From the NCBI GenBank assembly GCA_017508665.1, contig JAFVYL010000040.1, positions 72,309 through 127,543 on the forward strand: a stretch of DNA of 55,235 nucleotides, written 5' to 3'. A program made the position numbers and the translations under genes. Shown piece by piece: positions 15,842 through 23,565 of the stretch. The notes under the pieces are model-generated. The model was not told the DNA's origin, searched no databases, and saw only the letters and a list, made by a program, of their open reading frames with translations. This stretch comes from Clostridia bacterium (GTDB lineage: Bacteria; Bacillota; Clostridia; Oscillospirales; CAG-272). Numbering within the stretch: the stretch's first letter is position 1; each line of letters starts with the position of its first letter.

Positions 15842-16612
15842 TTATTGTCCCTCCTTTACGCGTATTTCTGCATTCGGATCGGACTGAGAGCCGCAGATCG
15901 TGTAGTTTTTTGAGCCGGTGAGCTTCTTCTCGAGTAATCTGAGAAGTCGCGTGACGGTAAATGTCATCGTCAGATACATTATACAAATGATCAGGTATAC
16001 GCCAAATATACTGTTAAGATCCCATCTTGTTCCGAGTATTATAGTGGCTTGATAATAAAGCTCCATAACGCCGATTACATTGAGCACAGACGTATCCTTG
16101 ATGTTGATAACAAATTCGTTGGATACCGAGGGGAGTATGTTCTTCATAAGCTGAGGGATGATTACGTGGCACATAGCCTGGAAGTGATTCATTCCGCAAG
16201 AATATGCCGCTTCAAACTGACCTTTATCAATGGAGATGATTCCTCCTCTGACGATCTCCGTCATATATGCGCCTGTGTTAATTGAAACAATAAATATACC
16301 CGCAGGTATGAGGGACAGGGTAGAGTCGGTGAGAAGGGCAAAGCCCCAGTAAATTACCATCGCCTGTACCATCATAGGCGTGCCGCGGAATACCTCCACG
16401 TACACGTTTATGAGTATGTTGCCGATCCTCTGTATAACTCTTACAGCTTTATTTTTTGACTGAGGTATGGTTCTGATAACACCTGTGATAAGACCTATGA
16501 AAAGGCCTGCGACAGTTCCTATCAGAGCTATCAGCATAGTGTATCCGAGACCTTCCAAAAGGTAGGAGTGATACTTGCCTAAAATGTTGAAAATGTTCTT
16601 AAAGAATTCCAT
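15842..16612 (-). CDS. Polar amino acid ABC transporter permease
   Basis: 256-residue integral membrane subunit of the HisM/GlnP family. It has about five hydrophobic segments beginning with [25 protein letters not shown] sequence. The coupling-loop motif [18 protein letters not shown] is the EAA signature that docks on the ATPase. The block [12 protein letters not shown] is typical of the family. It presumably works as a homodimer, because only one permease is encoded. The start at 16612 is preceded by a weak AAAGGG site, 25 nt after the binding-protein stop. Confidence 0.93.
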   Translation of the reverse strand: MEFFKNIFNILGKYHSYLLEGLGYTMLIALIGTVAGLFIGLITGVIRTIPQSKNKAVRVIQRIGNILINVYVEVFRGTPMMVQAMVIYWGFALLTDSTLSLIPAGIFIVSINTGAYMTEIVRGGIISIDKGQFEAAYSCGMNHFQAMCHVIIPQLMKNILPSVSNEFVINIKDTSVLNVIGVMELYYQATIILGTRWDLNSIFGVYLIICIMYLTMTFTVTRLLRLLEKKLTGSKNYTICGSQSDPNAEIRVKEGQ

Positions 16613-16637
16613 TATAACCCTTTATGTAAATAAATAA

Positions 16638-17507
16638 TTACTTTTTATAGATAATTACGAGGTTGGAGCTGTAATAGCAGTCGGTAAAGTCTACTGCTTC
16701 TTCTCTCTCTGCGGTAGGTGACATTCCTGCGATTATGCCGTCGAAATCATTGGAGTTGAGACCGGGGATAAGACCGTTCCAGTCTATCATATATATCTCG
16801 AGTGCCATGCCGAGCTCAGCTGCGATATATCTTGCAATCTGTACGTCGTATCCGTTCGCATAGAAGTCGACGTTGGCGATCTTAACTGCACCGTTAACGT
16901 CTGTTGTCTGTGCCCAGTTGAAGGGAGCATAGTTACATTCCATAGCAATTCTGAGTGTGCCGTTTGAGGTGTCGGTATTTGACGAGATGAGTGCGAGAGC
17001 TTCAGATAAGGCGGCATCGGGGTTGACGCTCATAGTTGCTGCCTGCTTCATAAGCTTGTCGCGTGTTTCTTCGCTGATTCCTGCAAGGATCTGGTTGACG
17101 GTTGCTACGTATGAGCTTCCGCTTCTGAAAGCAACTGCAATTCCTGCTTCGGAATCGGTAGCGGTGAAACCGGTGCTGTTATTAACAAGAGGCACGTAGG
17201 CAAGCTCGGGATTCTGTGCGATAACTGCGTATGCCGTAGGCTCTTCAGCAACGTAACCGTTTATAACCCCGGTGTTAAGGGCGAGGAGCAGAGCATTGAA
17301 ATCGGGATATTCCTTTACGGTGACACCCGAGGTCTGAGACTTGAGTGCGTCAAGGTGGAAGGTTTCTGTCTGAGCAGCGATAATAGCACCGCTGAGATCA
17401 GAGAGGCTCGTCACCTCCGACATATTGAATTTGTTCTTTTTCTTGCAAGCTGTAAAAGCTGTGATAGCTAATACTGCTACTAAAATAAGGGCTAAAGCTT
17501 TTTTCAT
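16638..17507 (-). CDS. Extracellular solute-binding lipoprotein for the ABC importer
   Basis: 289 residues, family 3 solute-binding protein. The signal peptide ends in lipobox FTAC (Cys21), so it is tethered outside the cell. The mature part has two lobes. LRIAMECNYAPFNWAQ, VQIARYIAAELGM, DWNGLIPGLNSNDFDGIIAGM and EREEAVDFTDCYYSS are the classic amino-acid-binding blocks, but here they follow an additional N-terminal lobe-like segment (about 30-180), so the order looks permuted relative to most family members. The start at 17507 follows AAAGGATGG; longer in-frame starts would run into the riboswitch terminator. It is the first gene of the operon. Confidence 0.88.
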   Translation of the reverse strand: MKKALALILVAVLAITAFTACKKKNKFNMSEVTSLSDLSGAIIAAQTETFHLDALKSQTSGVTVKEYPDFNALLLALNTGVINGYVAEEPTAYAVIAQNPELAYVPLVNNSTGFTATDSEAGIAVAFRSGSSYVATVNQILAGISEETRDKLMKQAATMSVNPDAALSEALALISSNTDTSNGTLRIAMECNYAPFNWAQTTDVNGAVKIANVDFYANGYDVQIARYIAAELGMALEIYMIDWNGLIPGLNSNDFDGIIAGMSPTAEREEAVDFTDCYYSSNLVIIYKK

Positions 17508-17540
17508 GGTATTTACCATCCTTTGAATAATATTTGAGAA

Positions 17541-17790
17541 AATAAAAACAGTCGAAGCGAAACGCACTCCGACTGTTCATAAATATACTAAGAACTCAAT
17601 CGAAAGCAGCACTCCACAAGCAGAACTTGTGACAGTCGGTGAGATATTCTCTCATCGCCCAACAAAGACTCCTCAAATAGCCTTTATTTCGGCGGACAAT
17701 CCTTTCTCGCATGTGCCATAGACCGTTTGAGCGGTCGGCACGCGGATACTCTTATTTTCCGCGCCTCTAACATTCTCTGATTCAACTATT
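17541..17790 (-). promoter_or_regulatory. Lysine riboswitch (L box) with intrinsic terminator
   Basis: In sense orientation the leader shows L-box landmarks: AGAGGCGCG then AAGAGTA (17748-17767), GCCGAAATAAAGGC with GAGGAGTC, and a helix ACAAG-TTCTG-CTTGT followed by GGAGTGCTGC. Then comes a terminator ACAGTCG...CGACTGT with TTTTATTTT (17541-17578). Aptamer bases CCGACTGT (17632-17639) can pair with ACAGTCGG of the terminator 5' arm (17569-17576), giving an antiterminator. Lysine binding would thus switch the importer off. Confidence 0.88.
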
Positions 17791-17806
17791 TAATTTTCAC
17801 AAGCGA

Positions 17807-17835
17807 ATTATATCACATATTTTTTGGAAAGTCAA
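17807..17835 (-). promoter_or_regulatory. Promoter of the riboswitch-controlled ABC operon
   Basis: On the minus strand TTGACT (17830-17835), 17-bp spacer ending in TATGTGA, TATAAT (17807-17812). Confidence 0.8.
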
Positions 17836-17906
17836 TACTAAAAGAGTAGATAATGTAATATTTTTTATGAAAACGTCAATAAATTATCCGTGCTTCTGAA
17901 AAAGCA

Positions 17907-17935
17907 TTGACATATAAAATAAAAAATGATAAAAT
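17907..17935 (+). promoter_or_regulatory. Promoter of the serine dehydratase operon
   Basis: TTGACA (17907-17912), 17-bp spacer, TAAAAT (17930-17935), divergent from the lysine importer promoter. Confidence 0.78.
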
Positions 17936-17966
17936 ATATGAGAAATAATCTCTTACGGGAGGATTT

Positions 17967-19184
17967 ATGAAGTCAATTAAGGACGTATATAAAATAGGAA
18001 AAGGCCCGTCAAGCAGCCATACGATGGGACCGGCTCGCGCTATGGAGATATTCGTCTCCGAAAATTTGGACGCTGATTCATATCGCGTAGTGCTTTTCGG
18101 CTCTTTGGCAGATACAGGCAAGGGACACGGTACTGACAATGCTATATCTATTGCCGCAGGTGATAAGCCTTGTGAGATAATATTCAATACGGTGGACAGA
18201 GATCTTCCGCATGAGAATACTATGGATATCTACGCGGTAAGAAACGGGGTTGTCGATGAGAAGCCTATGCGTGTTATGAGTATCGGCGGCGGTGATATTG
18301 AGATCGAGGGACGTGACCTTGGCGCGTCAGCACCCGACGTGTATCCGGAGTCGACCTTCACGGAGATATCCGAGTATTGCAAAAAGCAGGGCATACGTCT
18401 TTCCGAATACGTAGTGCAGAAAGAGGGTAAGGATATATACACCTTCCTTTACAATGTATGGGACGTTATGCAGCAGGCTATACACGAGGGACTTACCACA
18501 TCCGGTATTCTTCCCGGCGGACTCGGTGTTGAGCGAAAGGCTCAGTATCTCTACAATCAGCGCCATATCGACGAGCGAGAGGTGACAAGAGAGAACCGAA
18601 TAGTGTGCTCCTACGCATATGCTGTCAGTGAGCAAAATGCCGACAACGGCACTATCGTTACAGCTCCTACCTGTGGGGCGTGTGCAGTTTTGCCCTCTGT
18701 ATTACTGTATATGCAGAGAAAACACGGCTTCTCCGATAAGAACATTCTCGATGCACTCGCTGTGGCGGGACTTATAGGCACTATAGTTAAGACAAATGCA
18801 TCTGTCAGCGGTGCTGAGTGCGGATGTCAGGCTGAGATTGGCACGGCTTGTTCTATGGCTGCAGCTGCTCTCGGTGAGCTTTTTGAAATGGGTATAGATC
18901 AGATCGAGTATGCCGCCGAAATAGCTTTCGAGCACCATCTCGGTCTCACTTGTGACCCCATCTGCGGACTCGTTCAGATTCCTTGTATTGAACGTAATGC
19001 GGTCGCGGCTATGAGAGCTATAAATGCGGTCAACCTCGCTAACTTCCTATCCGGATCGAGAAAAATTTCTCTTGATATGGTTATTGAGACTATGTATCAA
19101 ACGGGTAAGGATCTCTCACATCTCTACCGTGAGACGAGTGCCGGCGGACTTGCAAAGCTTTACAAGAAAAAGGATGAGGAATGA
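17967..19184 (+). CDS. sdaA: L-serine dehydratase (L-serine ammonia-lyase), iron-sulfur type, single chain
   Basis: Deaminates L-serine to pyruvate and ammonia with an oxygen-sensitive [4Fe-4S] cluster, feeding fermentation. 405 residues: a beta domain (about 1-130, starting IKDVYKIGKGPSSSHTMGP) followed by the alpha domain. The conserved cysteines expected to hold the cluster are in TAPTCGACAVLP, SGAECGCQAEIGTACSMAA and CDPICGLVQIPCIERNA. Many Firmicutes split these domains into sdaAB and sdaAA; here they are fused, and the chain is shorter than the roughly 455 residues of the E. coli enzyme. GGAGG precedes the ATG. It overlaps the next gene by ATGA. Confidence 0.95.
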   Translation: MKSIKDVYKIGKGPSSSHTMGPARAMEIFVSENLDADSYRVVLFGSLADTGKGHGTDNAISIAAGDKPCEIIFNTVDRDLPHENTMDIYAVRNGVVDEKPMRVMSIGGGDIEIEGRDLGASAPDVYPESTFTEISEYCKKQGIRLSEYVVQKEGKDIYTFLYNVWDVMQQAIHEGLTTSGILPGGLGVERKAQYLYNQRHIDEREVTRENRIVCSYAYAVSEQNADNGTIVTAPTCGACAVLPSVLLYMQRKHGFSDKNILDALAVAGLIGTIVKTNASVSGAECGCQAEIGTACSMAAAALGELFEMGIDQIEYAAEIAFEHHLGLTCDPICGLVQIPCIERNAVAAMRAINAVNLANFLSGSRKISLDMVIETMYQTGKDLSHLYRETSAGGLAKLYKKKDEE

Positions 19185-19336
19185 TGGAAAAGAACAAGAT
19201 AGACAGAATCAACGAGCTCGGCAGACTCGCAAAGGAGCGCGAGCTCACGGAGGATGAAAAGGCTGAGCGCGAGGCTCTCAGAGCCGAATATATAGCAGAG
19301 TTCAGACGTACACTTCGCGGTGATGAGAAAAAGTGA
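19181..19336 (+). CDS. DUF896 (YnzC-like) small protein
   Basis: 51 residues, helical and highly charged: KIDRINELGRLAKERELTEDE is followed by a second helix with REALRAEYIAEFR. This matches the DUF896/YnzC two-helix family found throughout Firmicutes; its function is not established. It starts inside the sdaA stop (ATGA, with AAGGATGAGGA before it), so it is translationally coupled. A second ATG three bases later could be the true start. Confidence 0.85.
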   Translation: MMEKNKIDRINELGRLAKERELTEDEKAEREALRAEYIAEFRRTLRGDEKK

Positions 19337-19343
19337 GGTAAAT

Positions 19344-19835
19344 ATGAGCAAGAATTGTTGTACTTGTCTTAAAAACGTAAATCCGGATACCGCCCCCGTA
19401 TTGATTATGGGTGCATACGGCACACCTAAGCTTCTTTGTGACGACTGTGCCGCTCTTATCGATACAATGACCCTTGGCAGAGATTATGACGAGATCACAT
19501 CAGCTATGCATACTCTTACAGATTCCATGAGTGTATCCAACGTTGACGATCAGATCGTTTTCGAAACCGTTACCAAGCTCCTTGAGGATAGCGCGAAGCG
19601 CGCTCAGAAGATCAAGGATGGAACGTACGATTTTGCGCTCGACGAGGTGGAGAATGACGATGGATTCGATGAGCTTCCCGACGAGCTTCAGGAGACCGAG
19701 GAGGATAGACTTCTCGATGAAAAGGATGCCGCGGCAAATGCAAGATTTGACAAGGTAATGAAGTGGGCTTGGATAGGAGTCGGTATTTTGGCAGCAGCAT
19801 TTGTCATTTATAAGATAGTTTCGATTTTTATCTGA
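19344..19835 (+). CDS. Zinc-ribbon-containing membrane protein, unknown function
   Basis: 163 residues. The N terminus carries CCTCLKN and LLCDDCA, a plausible four-cysteine zinc knuckle. The middle (about 45-130) is acidic and helical. A single membrane helix, WAWIGVGILAAAFVIYKIV, lies at the very C terminus. The topology suggests a tail-anchored protein with the zinc domain in the cytoplasm. I chose MSKN at 19344 because GAGGT precedes it, 7 nt after the DUF896 stop. No family name is recognised. It is the last gene of the sdaA operon. Confidence 0.75.
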   Translation: MSKNCCTCLKNVNPDTAPVLIMGAYGTPKLLCDDCAALIDTMTLGRDYDEITSAMHTLTDSMSVSNVDDQIVFETVTKLLEDSAKRAQKIKDGTYDFALDEVENDDGFDELPDELQETEEDRLLDEKDAAANARFDKVMKWAWIGVGILAAAFVIYKIVSIFI

Positions 19836-19863
19836 TAAAATTCAAATAACACATATAGACAAC

Positions 19864-19897
19864 CGTCCTCCGCATATTCTTTAGCGGAGGACTTTTT
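19864..19897 (+). terminator. Terminator hairpin that also holds the next gene's ribosome binding site
   Basis: GTCCTCCGC/GCGGAGGAC stem followed by T5. GGAGGA in the 3' arm is the only Shine-Dalgarno for the ATG at 19900, eight bases away. The stem would sequester it. Confidence 0.8.
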
Positions 19898-19899
19898 AT

Positions 19900-21255
19900 A
19901 TGGAATTCAATCCCTTACCGATAATTCTCGCGGCCATCGGAACCTACTTTCTGATCAAGCTGCGATTTTTCTTTATTATTCATCCGTTGCGCACCGCATC
20001 CAGAGGACTTCGAGCAGTCAGAGGTAAACGTGCGTTTCGCTCATTCACTCTCGCTCTTGCCGGTACTCTCGGAGTCGGTAATGTATTCGGCGTTGCCATA
20101 GGCATAATGATAGGCGGAGCAGGCAGCCTTTTTTGGCTTGCTGTGTCGATGCTTTTTGCTATGATAATAAAGTATGCAGAGGTAGTAATAACAAGCGACA
20201 ACCTATATCATGATACTGATACTCACGGCGGCATTTATTACGTGATACGGTCGTCATTTTCACGTCTCGGTACTCCACTATCAGCCTTTTATGCCACAGT
20301 CACTCTTGCGCTCTCACTCGTTATGGGGGCGGCCTTACAATCGGATGCGGTTATAGAGAGTGCCGTGCCTCGCTCTGATTCGTTCCGCCACTCGCTTGCT
20401 GTAATATTCGTTGTCTTTACGTTTCTCGCCATAATAGGCGGTGCGAGCAAAATAGAGAAAATCACATCAATAATAATACCTTTGACAACTATAATTTACA
20501 TATTTATTACTGCATGTATAATTTTTGTCAATATAAACAGCCTTGGCGCGACCATTGTGATGATAGTTAAGTCCGCCTTCTCATTTAAAAGCGCTGTCGG
20601 TGGCGGAGTAGGTTTTCTACTCTCGGGTCCTTTTCGCGAGGGGTTTGCGCGCGGTATTCTTTCAAACGAGGCGGGGGCGGGAACGTCGTCTGCGGCACAT
20701 TCGCGAAGCGGTGTCCTGAGTCCGTCATCGACAGGCATACTCGGTATATTTGAGGTTTGGTTCGATACCGGACTCATCTGCATGCTGACCGGACTTTCGA
20801 TACTTCTTTCCGTGCCCGACATAGGAAACTTTGATAGTGGGATGGATCTGATCTTATACTCGGTTGGCAATCTCTTTGGCACGTCGGGAAAATACACTCT
20901 GCTATTCTGCGTTTTCGCATTCGCGTATGCTACAGTCATATGCTGGTATTATTACGGCTCGGAGGCGTGGTGCGTTCTTTTCGGAAAAAAGAAAAAGGCG
21001 ATATTTCTACCGCTCTTCCTCCTATTTGTATATCTCGGTGCTTTTGCTGACACTATGATCCTCGTCATACTGACCGATCTTTTGATGCTTTTCGCAAGTA
21101 TTATGACACTAACCGTATTAATAAAAAACTCCGACAGGATCAGGGACCTGTCGGAGTCGGGCGGAGTGGTGGATACCGAGCGTGGAAGGCTCAGACGTCT
21201 CCGCGTTAAATTCATTAAAGGAAACGAATCTTCGAGAGAGGCTCGACACCGATAG
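19900..21255 (+). CDS. AGCS-family sodium:amino acid symporter
   Basis: 451 residues, about ten hydrophobic segments, integral to the cytoplasmic membrane. The family blocks are LAGTLGVGNVFGVAIGIMIG near residue 53 and FREGFARGILSNEAGAGTSS near 248, matching the alanine/glycine:cation symporters. These use the sodium gradient to import small neutral amino acids. The start is fixed by the N-terminal family sequence, although its ribosome binding site lies inside a terminator hairpin. The 3' end overlaps the 3' end of the convergent hom gene by 41 bp. The exact substrate is not readable; serine dehydratase upstream makes serine or alanine reasonable guesses. Confidence 0.9.
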   Translation: MEFNPLPIILAAIGTYFLIKLRFFFIIHPLRTASRGLRAVRGKRAFRSFTLALAGTLGVGNVFGVAIGIMIGGAGSLFWLAVSMLFAMIIKYAEVVITSDNLYHDTDTHGGIYYVIRSSFSRLGTPLSAFYATVTLALSLVMGAALQSDAVIESAVPRSDSFRHSLAVIFVVFTFLAIIGGASKIEKITSIIIPLTTIIYIFITACIIFVNINSLGATIVMIVKSAFSFKSAVGGGVGFLLSGPFREGFARGILSNEAGAGTSSAAHSRSGVLSPSSTGILGIFEVWFDTGLICMLTGLSILLSVPDIGNFDSGMDLILYSVGNLFGTSGKYTLLFCVFAFAYATVICWYYYGSEAWCVLFGKKKKAIFLPLFLLFVYLGAFADTMILVILTDLLMLFASIMTLTVLIKNSDRIRDLSESGGVVDTERGRLRRLRVKFIKGNESSREARHR

Positions 21256-22423
21256 ATGCGATTTTGGTATCGGTAGCTTTTTCGCTCTCATATCCTGTAA
21301 GGATCACACACTCTTCGGAGATAGTGATCTCGTCTCCTGCGAAAATCTTTTGCACTTTCTCTGCGTACTCTGTCGGAAAGGCAATGTATTTTCGCGACTC
21401 GAAATCACCGAAGCTGTCCGATGCCGGAGTGCCTACTCTGTTGAATCCGGGCTTGATAGGATTTGCGTTTCCGTAAGCGATGATGGGGAGGAGATCACCG
21501 ACAACCGCCGATGCCGTAGCACCTGCACCTGCGCCCTGACCGTAGAACATTACGTTGCCGAGAGGCTCTGCCACGACCTCGACCGCGTTGTATACTCCGT
21601 TTACCGTAGACAGAGGACTGTCAGAGGGCAGAAGGAAGGGTGCTACCATTATAAACTCTCTGCCACCTGCGGCTATACATCTGCCGAGAAGCTTGATTTT
21701 GCAGTTTCTGCTGTCAGCGAAAAGCACGTCAGCCTTTCTGATTCCGGTTATACCCTCGGTATGTACAGTCTTGACGTCGTAGAGCTTGTCTGTAGCCAGA
21801 GCTGTAAGAATGGTTATTTTTCTGCACGCATCAGTACCGAGCACGTCAGCTGCGGGATTTGCCTCTGCATATCCCTTTGCCTGAGCATCGGTAAGCGCGT
21901 TCTCAAAGCTGTCGCCGTAGGTGAACATCTTGGTGAGTATATAGTTTGTCGTGCCGTTGAGTATGCCTCGCACCTCACGTATTTTATTCTGTCTTACACA
22001 GCCGAGCAGGGGATTAATGACCGGAATTCCGCCGCCAACAGCCGCTTCGAATCGGTATGAAACACCCATCTTCTCAGCGAGGGCGACAAACTCGTCACCA
22101 AAGCCCGCAACGACCTCCTTGTTAGAGGTAATTACGTTTTTTCCTGCCTTGAGGGCGGCTACCGTGTATTCATATGCGGGGTGAGATCCACCCATCATCT
22201 CCATCACAGTATCTACACTTTCATCTGCGAGTACCTCGTCAAAGCTGTGTGTTACGAGAGAGGAGAAGGGGGAATTTGGGAAGTCTCTGAGATCGAGAAT
22301 TTTCCTTATTTCCACCTCGCATCCGAGATATGCTTTTATTTCCTCAGAGTTCTTCGTAAGCAGCTCGGCGACACCGCCGCCTACTACACCGAAGCCGAGT
22401 ATTGCAACTCCGTGTTTTTTCAT
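21215..22423 (-). CDS. hom: Homoserine dehydrogenase
   Basis: Reduces aspartate-4-semialdehyde to homoserine with NAD(P)H, at the branch to threonine and methionine. 402 residues: N-terminal Rossmann loop GFGVVGGGVAELL, then GGSHPAYEYTVAALKAGKNVITSNKE, catalytic-domain blocks GGGIPVINPL, GILNGTTNYILTKM, EANPAADVLGTDACRKI. The C-terminal stretch after about 340 is shorter than a full ACT domain, so threonine feedback may be weak or absent. The start at 22423 follows GGAGGAAAATA; a longer frame has no ribosome binding site. Confidence 0.95.
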   Translation of the reverse strand: MKKHGVAILGFGVVGGGVAELLTKNSEEIKAYLGCEVEIRKILDLRDFPNSPFSSLVTHSFDEVLADESVDTVMEMMGGSHPAYEYTVAALKAGKNVITSNKEVVAGFGDEFVALAEKMGVSYRFEAAVGGGIPVINPLLGCVRQNKIREVRGILNGTTNYILTKMFTYGDSFENALTDAQAKGYAEANPAADVLGTDACRKITILTALATDKLYDVKTVHTEGITGIRKADVLFADSRNCKIKLLGRCIAAGGREFIMVAPFLLPSDSPLSTVNGVYNAVEVVAEPLGNVMFYGQGAGAGATASAVVGDLLPIIAYGNANPIKPGFNRVGTPASDSFGDFESRKYIAFPTEYAEKVQKIFAGDEITISEECVILTGYESEKATDTKIASIGVEPLSKIRFL

Positions 22424-22454
22424 TATTTTCCTCCGCAAATTTACTGATACTGAC

Positions 22455-22483
22455 ATTTTACCACAGCTTTCGGTAAAATTCAA
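22455..22483 (-). promoter_or_regulatory. Promoter of hom
   Basis: On the minus strand TTGAAT (22478-22483), 17-bp spacer, TAAAAT (22455-22460). The leader is only about 25 nt, so it has no room for a T-box or riboswitch. Confidence 0.72.
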
Positions 22484-22490
22484 GTAGAAT

Positions 22491-22531
22491 AACAAAAAAG
22501 AGAGCTGAACGTTTATAGCGTAAAGCTCTCT
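22491..22531 (-). terminator. Terminator after the M23 peptidase gene
   Basis: Stem AGAGAGCT/AGCTCTCT with a T-run on the minus strand, just before the hom promoter. Confidence 0.8.
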
Positions 22532-22611
22532 GAATGCATACGGACATAGATCCGAATTTTTGTACGCAGGATAACAACGCGGTAAAACGCACCGAGGATA
22601 GCGATTTTTGA

Positions 22612-23280
22612 TTATCCGATACCGAGACTCGCTTTTTTAGATTCCTCGTTGATATAATCCATAGGATTTACCTTTACACCCTTGAGGAGTACCTCAAAGT
22701 GCAGATGCGGCTCTTCCGCAAGCTCCGATACAGAGCTGTCTCCGACTACACCGATCTTATCTCCGACGTCCACTGCATCACCCACACGGAGCTCGGACTC
22801 ACCTTCCGCGAGGTTGGAGTATCTTGTCTTGATATCGTTCTTGTGAGTGATCTCTACGGTATACCCGAGCATCGGGTCGGAGTATATTCCGGACACTACA
22901 CCTGCCTCGGAGGCGAATACACTTGCACCCTCGTCGCAGGAGATGTCTATACCCGTGTGAACTCTCCATTCGCCGAGAGTCGTTGAGAATACAGGTACCT
23001 CGTAGCTGTGCTCCTTGCTTACGTTACCTGCTACCGGAGCTATAAAGGAGAGCTTGGGCTCGGGTTTGGGCAGCTCTTCTGTGGGAGGGGTTTGCTCGGG
23101 CTTTTCCTCGGGGAGCTTGTCTGTTACGGGAGGCTGCTCGGCAGGGGGAATATCCTTTGTCTTAGATGCCGCGCTTACAATTCCTACAACGATAGCTGTG
23201 ACACATAAAATAGAGATGACCGTTGCATATACGATCTTTGCTCTTACGGACTTATCGCTGAAATCAATTTTCTTTTTCAC
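22612..23280 (-). CDS. Membrane-anchored M23 (LytM) peptidase
   Basis: 222 residues. It starts at a GTG (23280) placed well after AAGGAAG; the longer frame extends through its own likely promoter region. One membrane helix (about 14-40) is followed by a proline/glutamate-rich linker (PPAEQPPVTDKLPEEKP and onward). The extracellular M23 domain (about 90-215) has HTGIDISCDEGASVFASEAG and HLHFEVLLKGVKVNP. These hold the HxxxD and HxH zinc ligands, so the enzyme should be active as a peptidoglycan endopeptidase or may serve as a SpoIIQ-like partner. It is monocistronic and divergent from the next lipoprotein gene. Confidence 0.9.
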   Translation of the reverse strand: MKKKIDFSDKSVRAKIVYATVISILCVTAIVVGIVSAASKTKDIPPAEQPPVTDKLPEEKPEQTPPTEELPKPEPKLSFIAPVAGNVSKEHSYEVPVFSTTLGEWRVHTGIDISCDEGASVFASEAGVVSGIYSDPMLGYTVEITHKNDIKTRYSNLAEGESELRVGDAVDVGDKIGVVGDSSVSELAEEPHLHFEVLLKGVKVNPMDYINEESKKASLGIG

Positions 23281-23484
23281 TGATATATTCTTCCTTTCTG
23301 AAAATATGCTGTACCTATTTTCACCGCAGTAAGCAAAAATATTCACACTCATGCAAGAAATATGAAAATTGACACTTACTGATAAATGTTCCATAAGCTC
23401 ATGAAAACAAGGGCATTTTATTGGGTATGTTGCTACAAAATATTTAAATATTATTTACGAAAATTAAAAGTATGCGCTAATGGA

Positions 23485-23513
23485 TTGAAAAAACATTCTT
23501 TTTATGATAAAAT
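23485..23513 (+). promoter_or_regulatory. Promoter of the beta-helix lipoprotein gene
   Basis: TTGAAA (23485-23490), 17-bp spacer, TAAAAT (23508-23513). Confidence 0.7.
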
Positions 23514-23565
23514 ATATACGCGAATGATGCCGACGGGCATAAACGTGTTACGAAAGGATTTTGTA

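Noticed and set aside
22424..22450. T-box or riboswitch before hom
   Set aside because: The distance from the predicted start to the ATG is about 25 nt.
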